The translations under genes and the position numbers were made by a program. Shown here one piece after another: positions 54,017 through 61,897 of a DNA stretch of 64,000 nucleotides. The first letter of the stretch is position 1; the number at the start of each line of letters is the position of its first letter. This DNA comes from JBMNQS01 sp050944255 (GTDB taxonomy: Bacteria; Bacillota; Clostridia; Christensenellales; Maliibacteriaceae). The stretch is taken from NCBI GenBank assembly GCA_050944255.1, contig JBMNQS010000002.1:1-64000 (forward strand). The letters run 5' to 3'. The notes below the pieces were generated by a model. That model was given only the letters and a program-made list of their open reading frames with translations, searched no databases and was not told the DNA's origin.

Positions 54017-54538
54017 ATGAAATCGGAATGGGAAACCAGCCTGCGCGCGGGCGAAACGGTGCGCAAGGACCATCCGCAGATTGTTTTCCGGGGAGAACTG
54101 GACCTGACTTTGGCGCTGTTTGCGGACACCGCCTGCGCTTTTAAAGAGGAGGGGAAGGACGATCTGGCCGGAGGGCTTGAAAGCATTATCGCTCTTCTTC
54201 GGCGCATACAGTCCTGCGAAGTGACCAACGCGCCCGTGGGCGGCATTTCCATGCTGGATATGGACTCAGATACGCTGCGGCGCATGTCCCACCATCCAAA
54301 AAGAGAGATGGGCGTGGAACACGTGTTCGCCGATGCTTCCATGGGCAGGGACATCTGCCGGCTCAACGTGCTGCGGGCACAGGTGCGAAAGGTGGAAGTT
54401 GCCGCCGTCACCGCTTTCTGCGGCGGGGAGGACAGGGAGGATATCCTTATGGCCCTCAACCGCATCTCAAGCGCCGTCTACGTGATGATGTGCCTGCGCC
54501 GCAGGCGGCAGACGGACGAGCGGACTATGAACATATGA
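54017..54538 (+). CDS. Cobalamin adenosyltransferase-like protein (EutT/PduO-type)
   Basis: A 173-residue helical protein. The C-terminal half resembles corrinoid adenosyltransferases: DSDTLRRMSHHPKREMGVEH, then MGRDICRLNVLRAQVRKVE, which would place the ATP-binding and helix-bundle residues. The Cys-rich metal motif described for EutT is absent. No cobalamin or ethanolamine genes adjoin. Adenosylation of cobalamin is therefore a family-based proposal. ATG 54017 is preceded by GAGGTG. Confidence 0.65.
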   Translation: MKSEWETSLRAGETVRKDHPQIVFRGELDLTLALFADTACAFKEEGKDDLAGGLESIIALLRRIQSCEVTNAPVGGISMLDMDSDTLRRMSHHPKREMGVEHVFADASMGRDICRLNVLRAQVRKVEVAAVTAFCGGEDREDILMALNRISSAVYVMMCLRRRRQTDERTMNI

Positions 54539-54543
54539 GAAAA

Positions 54544-54567
54544 AGACCCAAGCTGCGGCTTGGGTCT
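54544..54567. repeat. Flanking palindrome, left copy (element B)
   Basis: A 24-bp hairpin AGACCCAAGC-TGCG-GCTTGGGTCT. On the minus strand it is followed by a T-run (CTTTTTCTC), so it is terminator-like for leftward transcripts. It is 23/24 identical to 54841-54864. Confidence 0.92.
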
Positions 54568-54840
54568 GAGGCCGTCAAAAAACAAAGTTTTTTGACGGAT
54601 CTGCCAGGGATTTTCCTGCTGCAAAACCGATGAACGGTTTTTGCATCGGCCGGAAAACCCTGAGTGGTGCACCCTAAAGGGCAGGCCTGGGCTGCGGCCG
54701 CGCATGTCGATCTGCGGCCAAGAGCCGCCTTCGGCAGTTGCCTTCGAAACGCTCGCTGCGGCTCGCAGCCTTGCCACGGAATTAAAATTAGGGGGCTTTG
54801 GCCCCCTAATAACCCCCAAAAGAACTTTTTTGACAGTCTG
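54568..54840 (-). mobile_element. Dispersed non-coding repeat element, copy B (273 bp, inverted relative to copy A)
   Basis: The reverse complement aligns along its length with 39187-39443. The start (CAGACTGTCAAAAAAG), the GCGAGCCGCAGCGAGCG core, the CGCAGATCGACATGCGCGG block and the CCGTCAAAAAAC hairpin end are all conserved. About 16 extra bases (around CCTGCCCTTTAGGGTGCACC) are present in B only. The internal hairpin TTAGGGGGC-CAAA-GCCCCCTAA is perfect here and has one mismatch in A. It lies between two convergent genes. Confidence 0.7.
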
Positions 54841-54864
54841 AGACCCAAGCCGCGGCTTGGGTCT
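54841..54864. repeat. Flanking palindrome, right copy (element B)
   Basis: A perfect 24-bp palindrome AGACCCAAGCCGCGGCTTGGGTCT followed by TTTTTTATG. It works as a rightward intrinsic terminator. Together with the left copy it brackets the element. Confidence 0.92.
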
Positions 54865-54872
54865 TTTTTATG

Positions 54873-55439
54873 CTAATTTTTCGGCCGGTATTTCTCCACC
54901 AGCTCATTGAGCCACAGGCGTGGCGGCCCCTCAATCAACGACAGTGGCTCCGTGCTGGAAATTTCGCCCACCTTGAACATCATCACATTGGGCCCGTGCC
55001 TCACCTTTCCCGGCTCCACGCTGATATGAAACAGCGCGTTCTCCACATAGCCGTCCTTGTAGGCGATGATGGTGATCTCTCCCCAGGGCATCTGCTGTAT
55101 CTTGTCGTAGCGCTCGTCGCGCAATACCGGCACCGTAATAACGGGCGTTTTACCCTCGGCATCGGTGACATAGCTTTTTTCGATCTCCGGTATGACGATC
55201 ACCGTGCCCTCCAGCGGCTCGTCGGTGAATCCGTCCTTGGCGGTGATGATAATCTGCGCCGCGTCTACGCCCAGCACCTCCTCAGCGCCGCCTGTATCCG
55301 AAGAAAAGAAGGCGTCCTTTATAAATGTGACGGCCGTGTACACGATGAGAAGCGCCAGTATGCATACGGTCACGATGTAAGCCGCCTTTTTCACTTTCTG
55401 GCTGTCCCAGTCCCTCCAGAAATCCCACTTGATCTTCAT
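54873..55439 (-). CDS. Single-pass membrane protein with carboxypeptidase-regulatory-like (Ig-fold) domain
   Basis: 188 residues, no named family recognised. A short cytosolic N terminus (KIKWDFWRDWDSQKVKK) is followed by one TM near residues 20-41 (AAYIVTVCILALLIVYTAVTF). The extracellular beta-rich region has DGFTDEPLEGTVIVIPEIEK and TIIAYKDGYVENALFHISVE, the pattern of CarboxypepD_reg-like domains. ATG 55439 is favoured by GGAGGTC six bases upstream. It is monocistronic between convergent and divergent neighbours. Function unknown, probably envelope. Confidence 0.75.
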   Translation of the reverse strand: MKIKWDFWRDWDSQKVKKAAYIVTVCILALLIVYTAVTFIKDAFFSSDTGGAEEVLGVDAAQIIITAKDGFTDEPLEGTVIVIPEIEKSYVTDAEGKTPVITVPVLRDERYDKIQQMPWGEITIIAYKDGYVENALFHISVEPGKVRHGPNVMMFKVGEISSTEPLSLIEGPPRLWLNELVEKYRPKN

Positions 55440-55591
55440 AACATGACCTCCCAAAATGGTCTCGTTTAAGTCTATGCCCGCGGTGTTTGTCCAAATGCTG
55501 AACAGGCCCTCGGAAAATGAAGGGAAACGACAGCTTTTTCGCGAATCTTTTTACATTGGAAATAACCACCTTCGGAAAGGAGCGTATGCAA

Positions 55592-56998
55592 ATGCCGCAG
55601 CGGATAAAAGTAGACCTCAACAATATGTTTGACCAGTACGTGGGGGAGGGCCGGGGGATCGCGCCGGAGGATATCCGGGCGCTTCTGCCCAGGCTTTCCA
55701 GTGCCCATGAAGCCATCCAGAATAAGCGGGGGCAGGGTATGCTGGGCTGGATGGACATGCCCTATGTGCAGGAAGATGAAATAGCCGATATGCTGGAAAC
55801 CGCCGAAAAGATCAAGGACGAGTTCGACGCCTTCGTGGTGCTGGGCATCGGTGGCAGCGCCCTTGGGCCCATCGCCATACAGTACGCGCTCAATCACATG
55901 CGCTGGAACGAATTGACGAAAGAGCAGCGCGGCGGTTACCCCAAATTCTACGTGGAGGACAACGTGGACCCCGAGCGCCTGGCGGGGCTGTTCGATATCC
56001 TGGACCTGCAAAAAACTGCCGTCAATGTCGTGAGTAAATCCGGCGCCACCAGCGAGACCATGAGCCAGTTTCTCATCATCGTGGAGGCGCTGAAAAAAGC
56101 CGTGGGGGACGATTACCCGCGTCACATCTTCGCCACCACCGACAAGGCCAAGGGCAATTTGATTAAAATCGCCCGGCAGGAGGGGATCAAAACCTTCACT
56201 ATCCCCGACGGCGTGGGCGGAAGATTCTCCGAAATCTGTCCGGTGGGCCTGTTCCCGGCGGCGGTCTGCGGCATCGATATCCGGCAGATGCTTGCCGGCT
56301 GCGCGTTTATGGATGAAATCTGCAAGGATGCGGACATCCATAAAAACCCCGGCATGTTCGGCGCGGCGGCCATGTACGCCGCCATGCAGAAGGGGAAAAA
56401 CATTTCGGTGATCATGCCCTATGCCGACAGCCTGAAGTACATGGCCGACTGGTACGCGCAGCTTTGGGCCGAGAGCCTGGGCAAGAAATTTGACCGGCAG
56501 GGAAACGTGGTCAACGTGGGCCAGACGCCGGTGAAGGCCCTTGGCGTCACCGATCAGCACTCCCAGGTGCAGCTTTACGCCGAGGGGCCCTTCGATAAAG
56601 TGATGACCTTCCTTGGCGTGGATAAGTACCGCCTTGAAATGCCCATTCCGCACGGCTACGAGGATATCCCCGACATCGCCTTTTTGGGCGGCCACACGCA
56701 AAACGAGCTGATCGCCGCGGAGCAGCTGGCCACCGAGTTCGCGCTGCTCAAGCAGGGCAAGATGAACCGAACCATCACGCTGCCGCAGGTCAATGCCCAC
56801 ACCATCGGGCAGCTGATGTACCTGTTTATGATGGAGGTGGCCTACTGCGGAGAGCTTCTGGACATCGACGCCTACGACCAGCCGGGGGTGGAGGAGGGCA
56901 AGAACGCCACCTACGCGCTTTTGGGCCGCCCGGGCTACGAGGAAAAGAAAGCGGAGATCGATTCCAGGCCGGCCAGGAAACCGGAGTTTATACTGTAA
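55592..56998 (+). CDS. pgi: Glucose-6-phosphate isomerase
   Basis: A glycolytic isomerase, about 468 residues, in the length range of the shorter bacterial form. It shows VLGIGGSALGPIAIQYAL, SKSGATSETMSQFLI with phosphate-binding residues, the catalytic Glu region GVGGRFSEICPVGLFP, and the late EVAYCGELLDIDAYDQPGVE with the lysine that follows. Two in-frame ATGs are possible: 55592 (nine bases from AAAGGAG) is chosen, and 55586 has only three-base spacing. Confidence 0.93.
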   Translation: MPQRIKVDLNNMFDQYVGEGRGIAPEDIRALLPRLSSAHEAIQNKRGQGMLGWMDMPYVQEDEIADMLETAEKIKDEFDAFVVLGIGGSALGPIAIQYALNHMRWNELTKEQRGGYPKFYVEDNVDPERLAGLFDILDLQKTAVNVVSKSGATSETMSQFLIIVEALKKAVGDDYPRHIFATTDKAKGNLIKIARQEGIKTFTIPDGVGGRFSEICPVGLFPAAVCGIDIRQMLAGCAFMDEICKDADIHKNPGMFGAAAMYAAMQKGKNISVIMPYADSLKYMADWYAQLWAESLGKKFDRQGNVVNVGQTPVKALGVTDQHSQVQLYAEGPFDKVMTFLGVDKYRLEMPIPHGYEDIPDIAFLGGHTQNELIAAEQLATEFALLKQGKMNRTITLPQVNAHTIGQLMYLFMMEVAYCGELLDIDAYDQPGVEEGKNATYALLGRPGYEEKKAEIDSRPARKPEFIL

Positions 56999-57036
56999 AG
57001 GTGGCCGCGGCAATCGCGATGAAGATGAAAGAGAAG

Positions 57037-57062
57037 GGCGCCGGCAGGTGTTTGCCGGCGCC
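57037..57062. terminator. Bidirectional terminator between pgi and thiT
   Basis: A perfect 10-bp stem GGCGCCGGCA/TGCCGGCGCC with loop GGTGTT lies between convergent genes. It is flanked by TCTCTT on one side and TTCTCTTTC (minus strand) on the other. Confidence 0.8.
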
Positions 57063-57093
57063 TCTCTTCAAGGGGATTCTCTGGTATGCATTC

Positions 57094-57741
57094 TTATTTC
57101 CGGCTGCTTTCGCGCACAATGGGCTGGGCGTTATTCCGGAAGGTTTCCGCAAAGCGCTTGACCCGCGGGATCAGGCTCAGGGCAATACAGATCAGAAGGT
57201 CCGGGCCGATCACCGAGAGGTTGTACACGGCGGAATAGGGCACCGGGTTCCAGCCCTCCCAGGCATATTCGGCAAAGAATATGAAGCCGGAGAGGAAATG
57301 CCAGAGCCAGCGGCCGACGCCGGCCACAAAAATGCCCAGCGTCAGGTTCTTTTTAAAGAACCCCGTCAGGCCCAGCATGCCGAAGGCCAGCACGTAGTCC
57401 ATGATAAGGGATACGGGATGCATGGCGTAAAAGTCCTGCAGAAGCTGCAGGAGCCCGTAGGCGACGCTGGCGGTTATGCCCGCCGTGGGGCCGAAAGCCC
57501 AGGAGAACAGCATCACCGGAAACATGCTGCCCGGCGTCACGGAGCCGCCCTGGGGCATGCGGTACAGGCGGATGCAGCTTAAGACAAAACCAATAGCGAT
57601 ACAGATGGCGGCATAGGCGAGCATCCTCGTATTCCACTTCTTGCGAAACAGGATCAAAAGTACGGCCATGGCGATCAGCGATACCAAAATCGCCCAGGTT
57701 TCCGGCTTGAGTTCCATGATCTTTTCGAACACATTCTGCAT
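57094..57741 (-). CDS. thiT: Thiamin-specific ECF transporter S component ThiT
   Basis: A 215-residue six-TM membrane protein binding thiamin and partnering an ECF energizing module encoded elsewhere. Visible are RMPQGGSVTPGSMFP (thiamin-site loop), AYGLLQLLQDFYAMHPVSLI, and WLWHFLSGFIFFAEYAW. The TPP riboswitch on its leader independently supports thiamin specificity. AAGGAG lies eight bases before ATG 57741. Confidence 0.93.
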   Translation of the reverse strand: MQNVFEKIMELKPETWAILVSLIAMAVLLILFRKKWNTRMLAYAAICIAIGFVLSCIRLYRMPQGGSVTPGSMFPVMLFSWAFGPTAGITASVAYGLLQLLQDFYAMHPVSLIMDYVLAFGMLGLTGFFKKNLTLGIFVAGVGRWLWHFLSGFIFFAEYAWEGWNPVPYSAVYNLSVIGPDLLICIALSLIPRVKRFAETFRNNAQPIVRESSRK

Positions 57742-57779
57742 TTTCAATGCTCCTTTCTTTTCGGTCCATATATGCCGCA

Positions 57780-57815
57780 TAAAAAAACTTCGTTTTCCGA
57801 AAGAAAAACGAAGTT
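57780..57815 (-). terminator. Riboswitch-controlled terminator of thiT
   Basis: On the minus strand, AACTTCGTTTT-TCTTTCGG-AAAACGAAGTT is followed by seven or more Ts, between the TPP aptamer and thiT. It is the probable expression platform: aptamer folding on TPP would favour it. Confidence 0.85.
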
Positions 57816-57837
57816 ATAACTGTCTGATACGTTGTAA

Positions 57838-57930
57838 CTTGCGCACTTCCCTTCGGTAGGATTATCTACATCAGGTTCAAAGGGTGATCCTTTCGATCTC
57901 TCAGCAATTATCTTGCTCCCCCAGCGGCAA
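57838..57930 (-). promoter_or_regulatory. TPP (THI-element) riboswitch
   Basis: Read on the minus strand it has GGGGGAGC, then the conserved GCTGAGAG, then ACCCTTTGAACCTGAT, then AATCCTACCGAAGGGAAG. These are the ordered conserved blocks of the TPP aptamer. It precedes thiT and its terminator. The exact ends are approximate. Confidence 0.93.
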
Positions 57931-57953
57931 CTATATGAACTTTTCTGTCCATA

Positions 57954-57982
57954 AGGATACACTTATGCTATAATCATGTCAA
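57954..57982 (-). promoter_or_regulatory. Promoter for the thiT riboswitch transcript, overlapping a divergent -10
   Basis: On the minus strand, TTGACA (57982-57977), 17-bp spacer, TATCCT (57959-57954). A plus-strand TGCTATAAT (57966-57974) inside its spacer serves the HD-hydrolase gene, so the two promoters compete for the same bases. Confidence 0.65.
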
Positions 57983-58032
57983 GAATTCTTTTGACGTATA
58001 TAAAAAGTGGATTGGGGAAAGGAGACCTTCTG

Positions 58033-58611
58033 TTGAGCCATTTTTTTGCCTATCTGTCGCGGATGCGCCAGATTATCCGCTGGGGACTGATGCGCAATAC
58101 GCAGCCGGAAAACAACCAGGAGCATTCGCTTCAGGTGGCGATGATCGCCCACGCGCTGGCCATCATGCACAATAAGTACGACGGTGGAAACGTGGATGCG
58201 CAGCGGGTCATGACCCTTGCAGTCTATCACGACGCCTCCGAGGTTATCACCGGCGATCTTCCCACGCCCATCAAGTACTACAATCCCGAAATTAAAAAAG
58301 CGTACCAGCAGATTGAAAAAATGGCGGGCGAAAAATTGCTGAGCATGCTGCCCGAGGACCTGCACGACGAGTACAGGATGCTCCTGACCGGGCAGGGGCG
58401 CGACGGCTTCGAGTGGGCGCTTGTCAAATCCGCCGACCGCATCTGCGCGTATTTGAAGTGCGTGGAGGAACTCAAGGCGGGCAACCATGAATTTGAAAAG
58501 GCCAAAGAGAGTATCCTCAAGAGTATCCGGGCCATTGAAATCCCGGCGGTGCACCGTTTTATGAAGCAGTTTGTGCCCAGCTTCTGCCTGACGCTTGATG
58601 AATTAAATTGA
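58033..58611 (+). CDS. HD-domain phosphohydrolase, YfbR-like 5'-deoxynucleotidase
   Basis: 192 residues. HD-fold metal residues are in NNQEHSLQVAMIAHALAI (His) and AVYHDASEVITGDLPTPIKY (His-Asp), then a late ALVKSADRICAYLKCVEEL Asp. YfbR hydrolyses dNMPs; the motif pattern matches well, but specificity is inferred. TTG 58033 is chosen because AAAGGAGA ends seven bases upstream; an ATG further upstream lies inside the promoter. Confidence 0.88.
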   Translation: MSHFFAYLSRMRQIIRWGLMRNTQPENNQEHSLQVAMIAHALAIMHNKYDGGNVDAQRVMTLAVYHDASEVITGDLPTPIKYYNPEIKKAYQQIEKMAGEKLLSMLPEDLHDEYRMLLTGQGRDGFEWALVKSADRICAYLKCVEELKAGNHEFEKAKESILKSIRAIEIPAVHRFMKQFVPSFCLTLDELN

Positions 58612-58645
58612 CGAAAATCCAATAAAAGCGCAACTTGCAACAAAT

Positions 58646-58680
58646 GGCATTATATCAATCCGATAAATGCCGTTTTTTTT
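58646..58680 (+). terminator. Probable terminator after the HD-hydrolase gene
   Basis: A six-bp stem GGCATT/AATGCC around an A/T-rich loop, followed by GTTTTTTTT. Confidence 0.6.
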
Positions 58681-58734
58681 GCGCGTCTTGATACACAATA
58701 AGAAAGCAACGTAAGAAAAAGAGGATAAAATTTT

Positions 58735-59937
58735 ATGAAAAACAAAAGGCACAATTTAAAGTATCGTGGTTTTGGGTATCTGGCAATGATTCTGGCTGTG
58801 CTGGGCATCGCCACGCCGCTGATTCTGGGATCGCAGAACAACAAGGCATTGGAGGTGGAGGCCGCCGCCGTCACCAAAAGGGATATGGAAGTATCCATTG
58901 TGGGCTCGGGCACCATGAAGCCCACTAACGTGCGCATCATCTCCAGCGAGGTCGCCGCCATCATCGATAAAATGGACTTAAAAACGGGCGATCAGATTTT
59001 CCATGGGCAGATTTTGGCGCAGCTTTCCTCCCCGGAGCTTCAAAGCGCCGTCAACCAGGCCAGGGGAGAGTTGGAGATCGCGCAAAAGACGCTGGACGCC
59101 ACGCAGAAAGCCTACCTGCGCCAGCGGCTGAACAACGCCGCCAGCCAGGCGCAGGCCGGCAGCATCACCCTGGACGAAGCGCAGAGCGTCTTCTCGGCGT
59201 ATAAGCGCATGCTGAACGATTCGGTCTTTGTATGGCAGGATCAGACGGCGTCCGAGCTGCCGACGGACCCCGAGGACATTCGGGCCAAGATGGAAGTGGA
59301 GCAAAAACAGGTGGATTTGGCCCAGGAGAAATTGGGCGATCTGGAATCGCGCCTGGATACGCTGGTGCTGCAGGCGCCCTTTGACGGCATCGTGCTGGAG
59401 TGTTACGCCAGCGTCGGGGCGGCGGTGAACGTGGGATCGCCCATTATGATGATCGCCGACGCGTCCTCCCTTGAAATCTGCGTCACCATGAACGAGCTGG
59501 ACTATGCCAGGGTAAAGCCCGGCATGCAGGTGCAACTCAGCACCATCGACAACTACACAAGCGCCGGCAGCGTCAGCCGCAAGGGCAATATCATCTCGGA
59601 GACCATGACCTCCACCAGCCTTCAGCGCATGGGCGAAGTCTGGATCGCCGCCGATAGGAACACCGGGCTGGGGCCCGGCGCCAGCGTAACGGCCAAGATA
59701 CTGCTGGACCCGCTGAAGCAGGTGGACAGCATTCCCGTGCAGGCCGTCGAGCATGAGGACGGAAAACCCTTCGTCTACGTCATTGAGGACGGCGTGGCAA
59801 AAAGACAGAGCATCAAAATTTCCACATCCAATAGCCGGTACGCTCAGGTTACGGGGCTGAAATCCGGCGCGCAGGTGGTATGCCCGATTCCCGAGGGCAT
59901 TAAAGACGGGCAGAAAGTGAGCGTCAAAGATGATTGA
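58735..59937 (+). CDS. Periplasmic-adaptor-type (HlyD/MacA-like) efflux protein
   Basis: 400 residues. One N-terminal TM (FGYLAMILAVLGIATPLILG) is followed by a biotinyl-lipoyl/hairpin region and a long helical hairpin near 95-210 (ARGELEIAQKTLDATQKAYL). The beta-barrel part has LQAPFDGIVLECYASVGAAV and VKPGMQVQLSTIDNY. In Gram-positives such adaptors pair with MacB-like ABC transporters, here the next two genes, overlapping by 8 bp. Substrate unknown (peptide, lipid or drug). Confidence 0.9.
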   Translation: MKNKRHNLKYRGFGYLAMILAVLGIATPLILGSQNNKALEVEAAAVTKRDMEVSIVGSGTMKPTNVRIISSEVAAIIDKMDLKTGDQIFHGQILAQLSSPELQSAVNQARGELEIAQKTLDATQKAYLRQRLNNAASQAQAGSITLDEAQSVFSAYKRMLNDSVFVWQDQTASELPTDPEDIRAKMEVEQKQVDLAQEKLGDLESRLDTLVLQAPFDGIVLECYASVGAAVNVGSPIMMIADASSLEICVTMNELDYARVKPGMQVQLSTIDNYTSAGSVSRKGNIISETMTSTSLQRMGEVWIAADRNTGLGPGASVTAKILLDPLKQVDSIPVQAVEHEDGKPFVYVIEDGVAKRQSIKISTSNSRYAQVTGLKSGAQVVCPIPEGIKDGQKVSVKDD

Positions 59938-60604
59938 GGCCAGAAACCTTTTTAAGCGCTACACGCAGGATGTGGAAGCCCTGCACGATGTCAGCCTGTC
60001 GGTGCCCGCCGGATCGTTCATCGCCATTATGGGACCCAGCGGCTCGGGAAAATCCACGCTTTTGAATATACTGGGCTGCCTGGACCGCCCCGACAGCGGG
60101 CAGTACGATCTGGACGGGCGGCGGGTATCGGCCATGTCGAGCAACGAGCTGGCCGTGGCCCGCGGCCAGCTGCTGGGATTCGTCTTTCAGTCGTTTAACC
60201 TGTTGCCGCGCCTTTCGGCGCTGGAAAACGTGGAACTGCCCCTGTACTACGGCGGCGTGCCCAGCCACAGGCGCCGCGTCCTGGCCAAGGAAGCGCTGGA
60301 GCGCGTGCAGCTGACCAACCGGATCAGGCATCTGCCGGGAGAACTGTCCGGCGGACAGAAGCAGCGGGTAGCCATCGCCCGGGCGCTGGTGAACAATCCG
60401 TCGGTGATACTGGCCGACGAGCCCACCGGCAATCTGGATTCCAAGACCGGCAATGAAATTATGGCGATTTTATCGCAGCTTCACAAGGCGGGGGCCACCA
60501 TTGTGCTGATCACCCACGAGGCGTCGGTGGCCGGCTACGCGCAGCAGATTTATACCATGCGCGACGGGGTGCTGAAAAGGGCGGAGGAGGTGAGCAGGCA
60601 TTGA
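59930..60604 (+). CDS. ABC transporter ATP-binding protein, MacB/LolD-like
   Basis: A 224-residue single ABC domain. Walker A GPSGSGKSTLLNILGCLDRP, Q-loop region FVFQSFNLLPRLSALENV, signature LSGGQKQRVAIARAL, Walker B ILADEPTGNLDSKTG and the H-loop ITHE. It overlaps both neighbours, so the three genes form one unit. Confidence 0.95.
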   Translation: MIEARNLFKRYTQDVEALHDVSLSVPAGSFIAIMGPSGSGKSTLLNILGCLDRPDSGQYDLDGRRVSAMSSNELAVARGQLLGFVFQSFNLLPRLSALENVELPLYYGGVPSHRRRVLAKEALERVQLTNRIRHLPGELSGGQKQRVAIARALVNNPSVILADEPTGNLDSKTGNEIMAILSQLHKAGATIVLITHEASVAGYAQQIYTMRDGVLKRAEEVSRH

Positions 60605-61770
60605 GACTGCGGGACTATTTTTTTATGTCTTTCCATAATCTAAGCATCAATGCCCTGCGCTCTCTGCTGACAATGCTGGGCATTATTATCGGCACCGCTT
60701 CGCTGATCGCCACGGTCAGCATCGGTTTCGGCGGTCAGCAGCGCATCGAAATGGAATTGGGCAAGCTGGGCATCGACGAAATGGTCATCACGTCCAAAGC
60801 CGACAGGACGGGCATGCGCGCCAAGCTGTGGGCCGAGGACATCCAGCGGATCACCGAGCGAATCGACCAGATCGACGGGGGATATCCGGTTCTGTCCGAC
60901 AGCGCGCAGCTTTCGGCCAATACCAAAACCGTACCGATGGTGCTTTGCGGCACCACCTCTGAATTTTTCAGGCTGGATAAACTGACGCTGCTGCACGGAC
61001 GCTTTCTCTCCCCGCTGGACAGCGGAAACGCGGTGATCGTCATCGGAGAGGAGGTGGCGGGGGACCTGTTCCCAGATCCTCAAGACGCGCTGGGGCAGCA
61101 CGTACTGGTCAATCAGCTTTCCTGCGAAATTGTCGGCGTGTACGAAAATTCCTTTTCCATCAGCCAGAACCGCAATACGTACATGCCGGTGGACGTGGCG
61201 GAAAAACTGCTGGGCACAAATGAAATGACGCGGCTGGCCTTCTATACCTCCCATACGGACAATCTGGTGTCCCTGGGCAGGGACGCCACGAGGCTGCTGT
61301 TGGAATACCACGCGCCTCAATACGGCATCTACAGCACCGCCACCATGGCGCGGGAACTGGAACTGGCGGAGCAGGTCATCACCATCTTTGTGCTTGTCAT
61401 GGCCTCCATGGCCGTCCTGGCCATGCTCTCAGGCGGCATAGGCGTCATGAACATCATGCTGGTATCCGTCAAGGAACGCACCCGGGAGATCGGTATCCGC
61501 AAGGCCCTGGGCGCAAGGGACAGCCAGATCAGCCTGCAGTTTCTCATCGAGGCGGCGCTTTTGTCCATGACCGGCGGCGCGCTGGGCGTGGGCGCCGGAG
61601 CGCTATTGGCGTACGTGGCGGCGGGGTGGATTGAGATACCCTACGTATGGCTCGGCTCCGCCGCGCTGGTGGCCGTGGTGTTCTGCGCGCTGGTAGGCTT
61701 TTGCTTCGGCGTCTATCCCGCCGGCAAAGCCTCCAAACTGGACCCTGTGGAATCGCTGCGCCAGGAATAA
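60601..61770 (+). CDS. ABC transporter permease, MacB/FtsX-like
   Basis: 389 residues. An N-terminal TM (LLTMLGIIIGTASLIATVSI) is followed by a roughly 200-residue extracellular MacB-type domain. Three C-terminal TMs of the FtsX domain follow (MASMAVLAMLSGGIGVMNIM, then VKERTREIGIRKALGARD in a loop). TTG start overlaps the ATPase stop by 4 bp. It works with the preceding adaptor and ATPase as a mechanotransmission-type exporter. Confidence 0.94.
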   Translation: MRLRDYFFMSFHNLSINALRSLLTMLGIIIGTASLIATVSIGFGGQQRIEMELGKLGIDEMVITSKADRTGMRAKLWAEDIQRITERIDQIDGGYPVLSDSAQLSANTKTVPMVLCGTTSEFFRLDKLTLLHGRFLSPLDSGNAVIVIGEEVAGDLFPDPQDALGQHVLVNQLSCEIVGVYENSFSISQNRNTYMPVDVAEKLLGTNEMTRLAFYTSHTDNLVSLGRDATRLLLEYHAPQYGIYSTATMARELELAEQVITIFVLVMASMAVLAMLSGGIGVMNIMLVSVKERTREIGIRKALGARDSQISLQFLIEAALLSMTGGALGVGAGALLAYVAAGWIEIPYVWLGSAALVAVVFCALVGFCFGVYPAGKASKLDPVESLRQE

Positions 61771-61897
61771 TCAAAACCGCCGGCGCATTTTGGATTTTGC
61801 CGCGGCATATATATTTGTTAGTGTCCATCGGGGAAAATTATGGTATAATGCCTGATGGACTCATACTTTGATGCCAATGCGCATGAGGGGGCGTACC

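Noticed and set aside
54544..54864. Group II-C intron inserted at a terminator
   Set aside because: Such introns do insert beside terminator hairpins, but this element is under 300 bp, has no domain V-like motif or reverse transcriptase, and the hairpin is duplicated.
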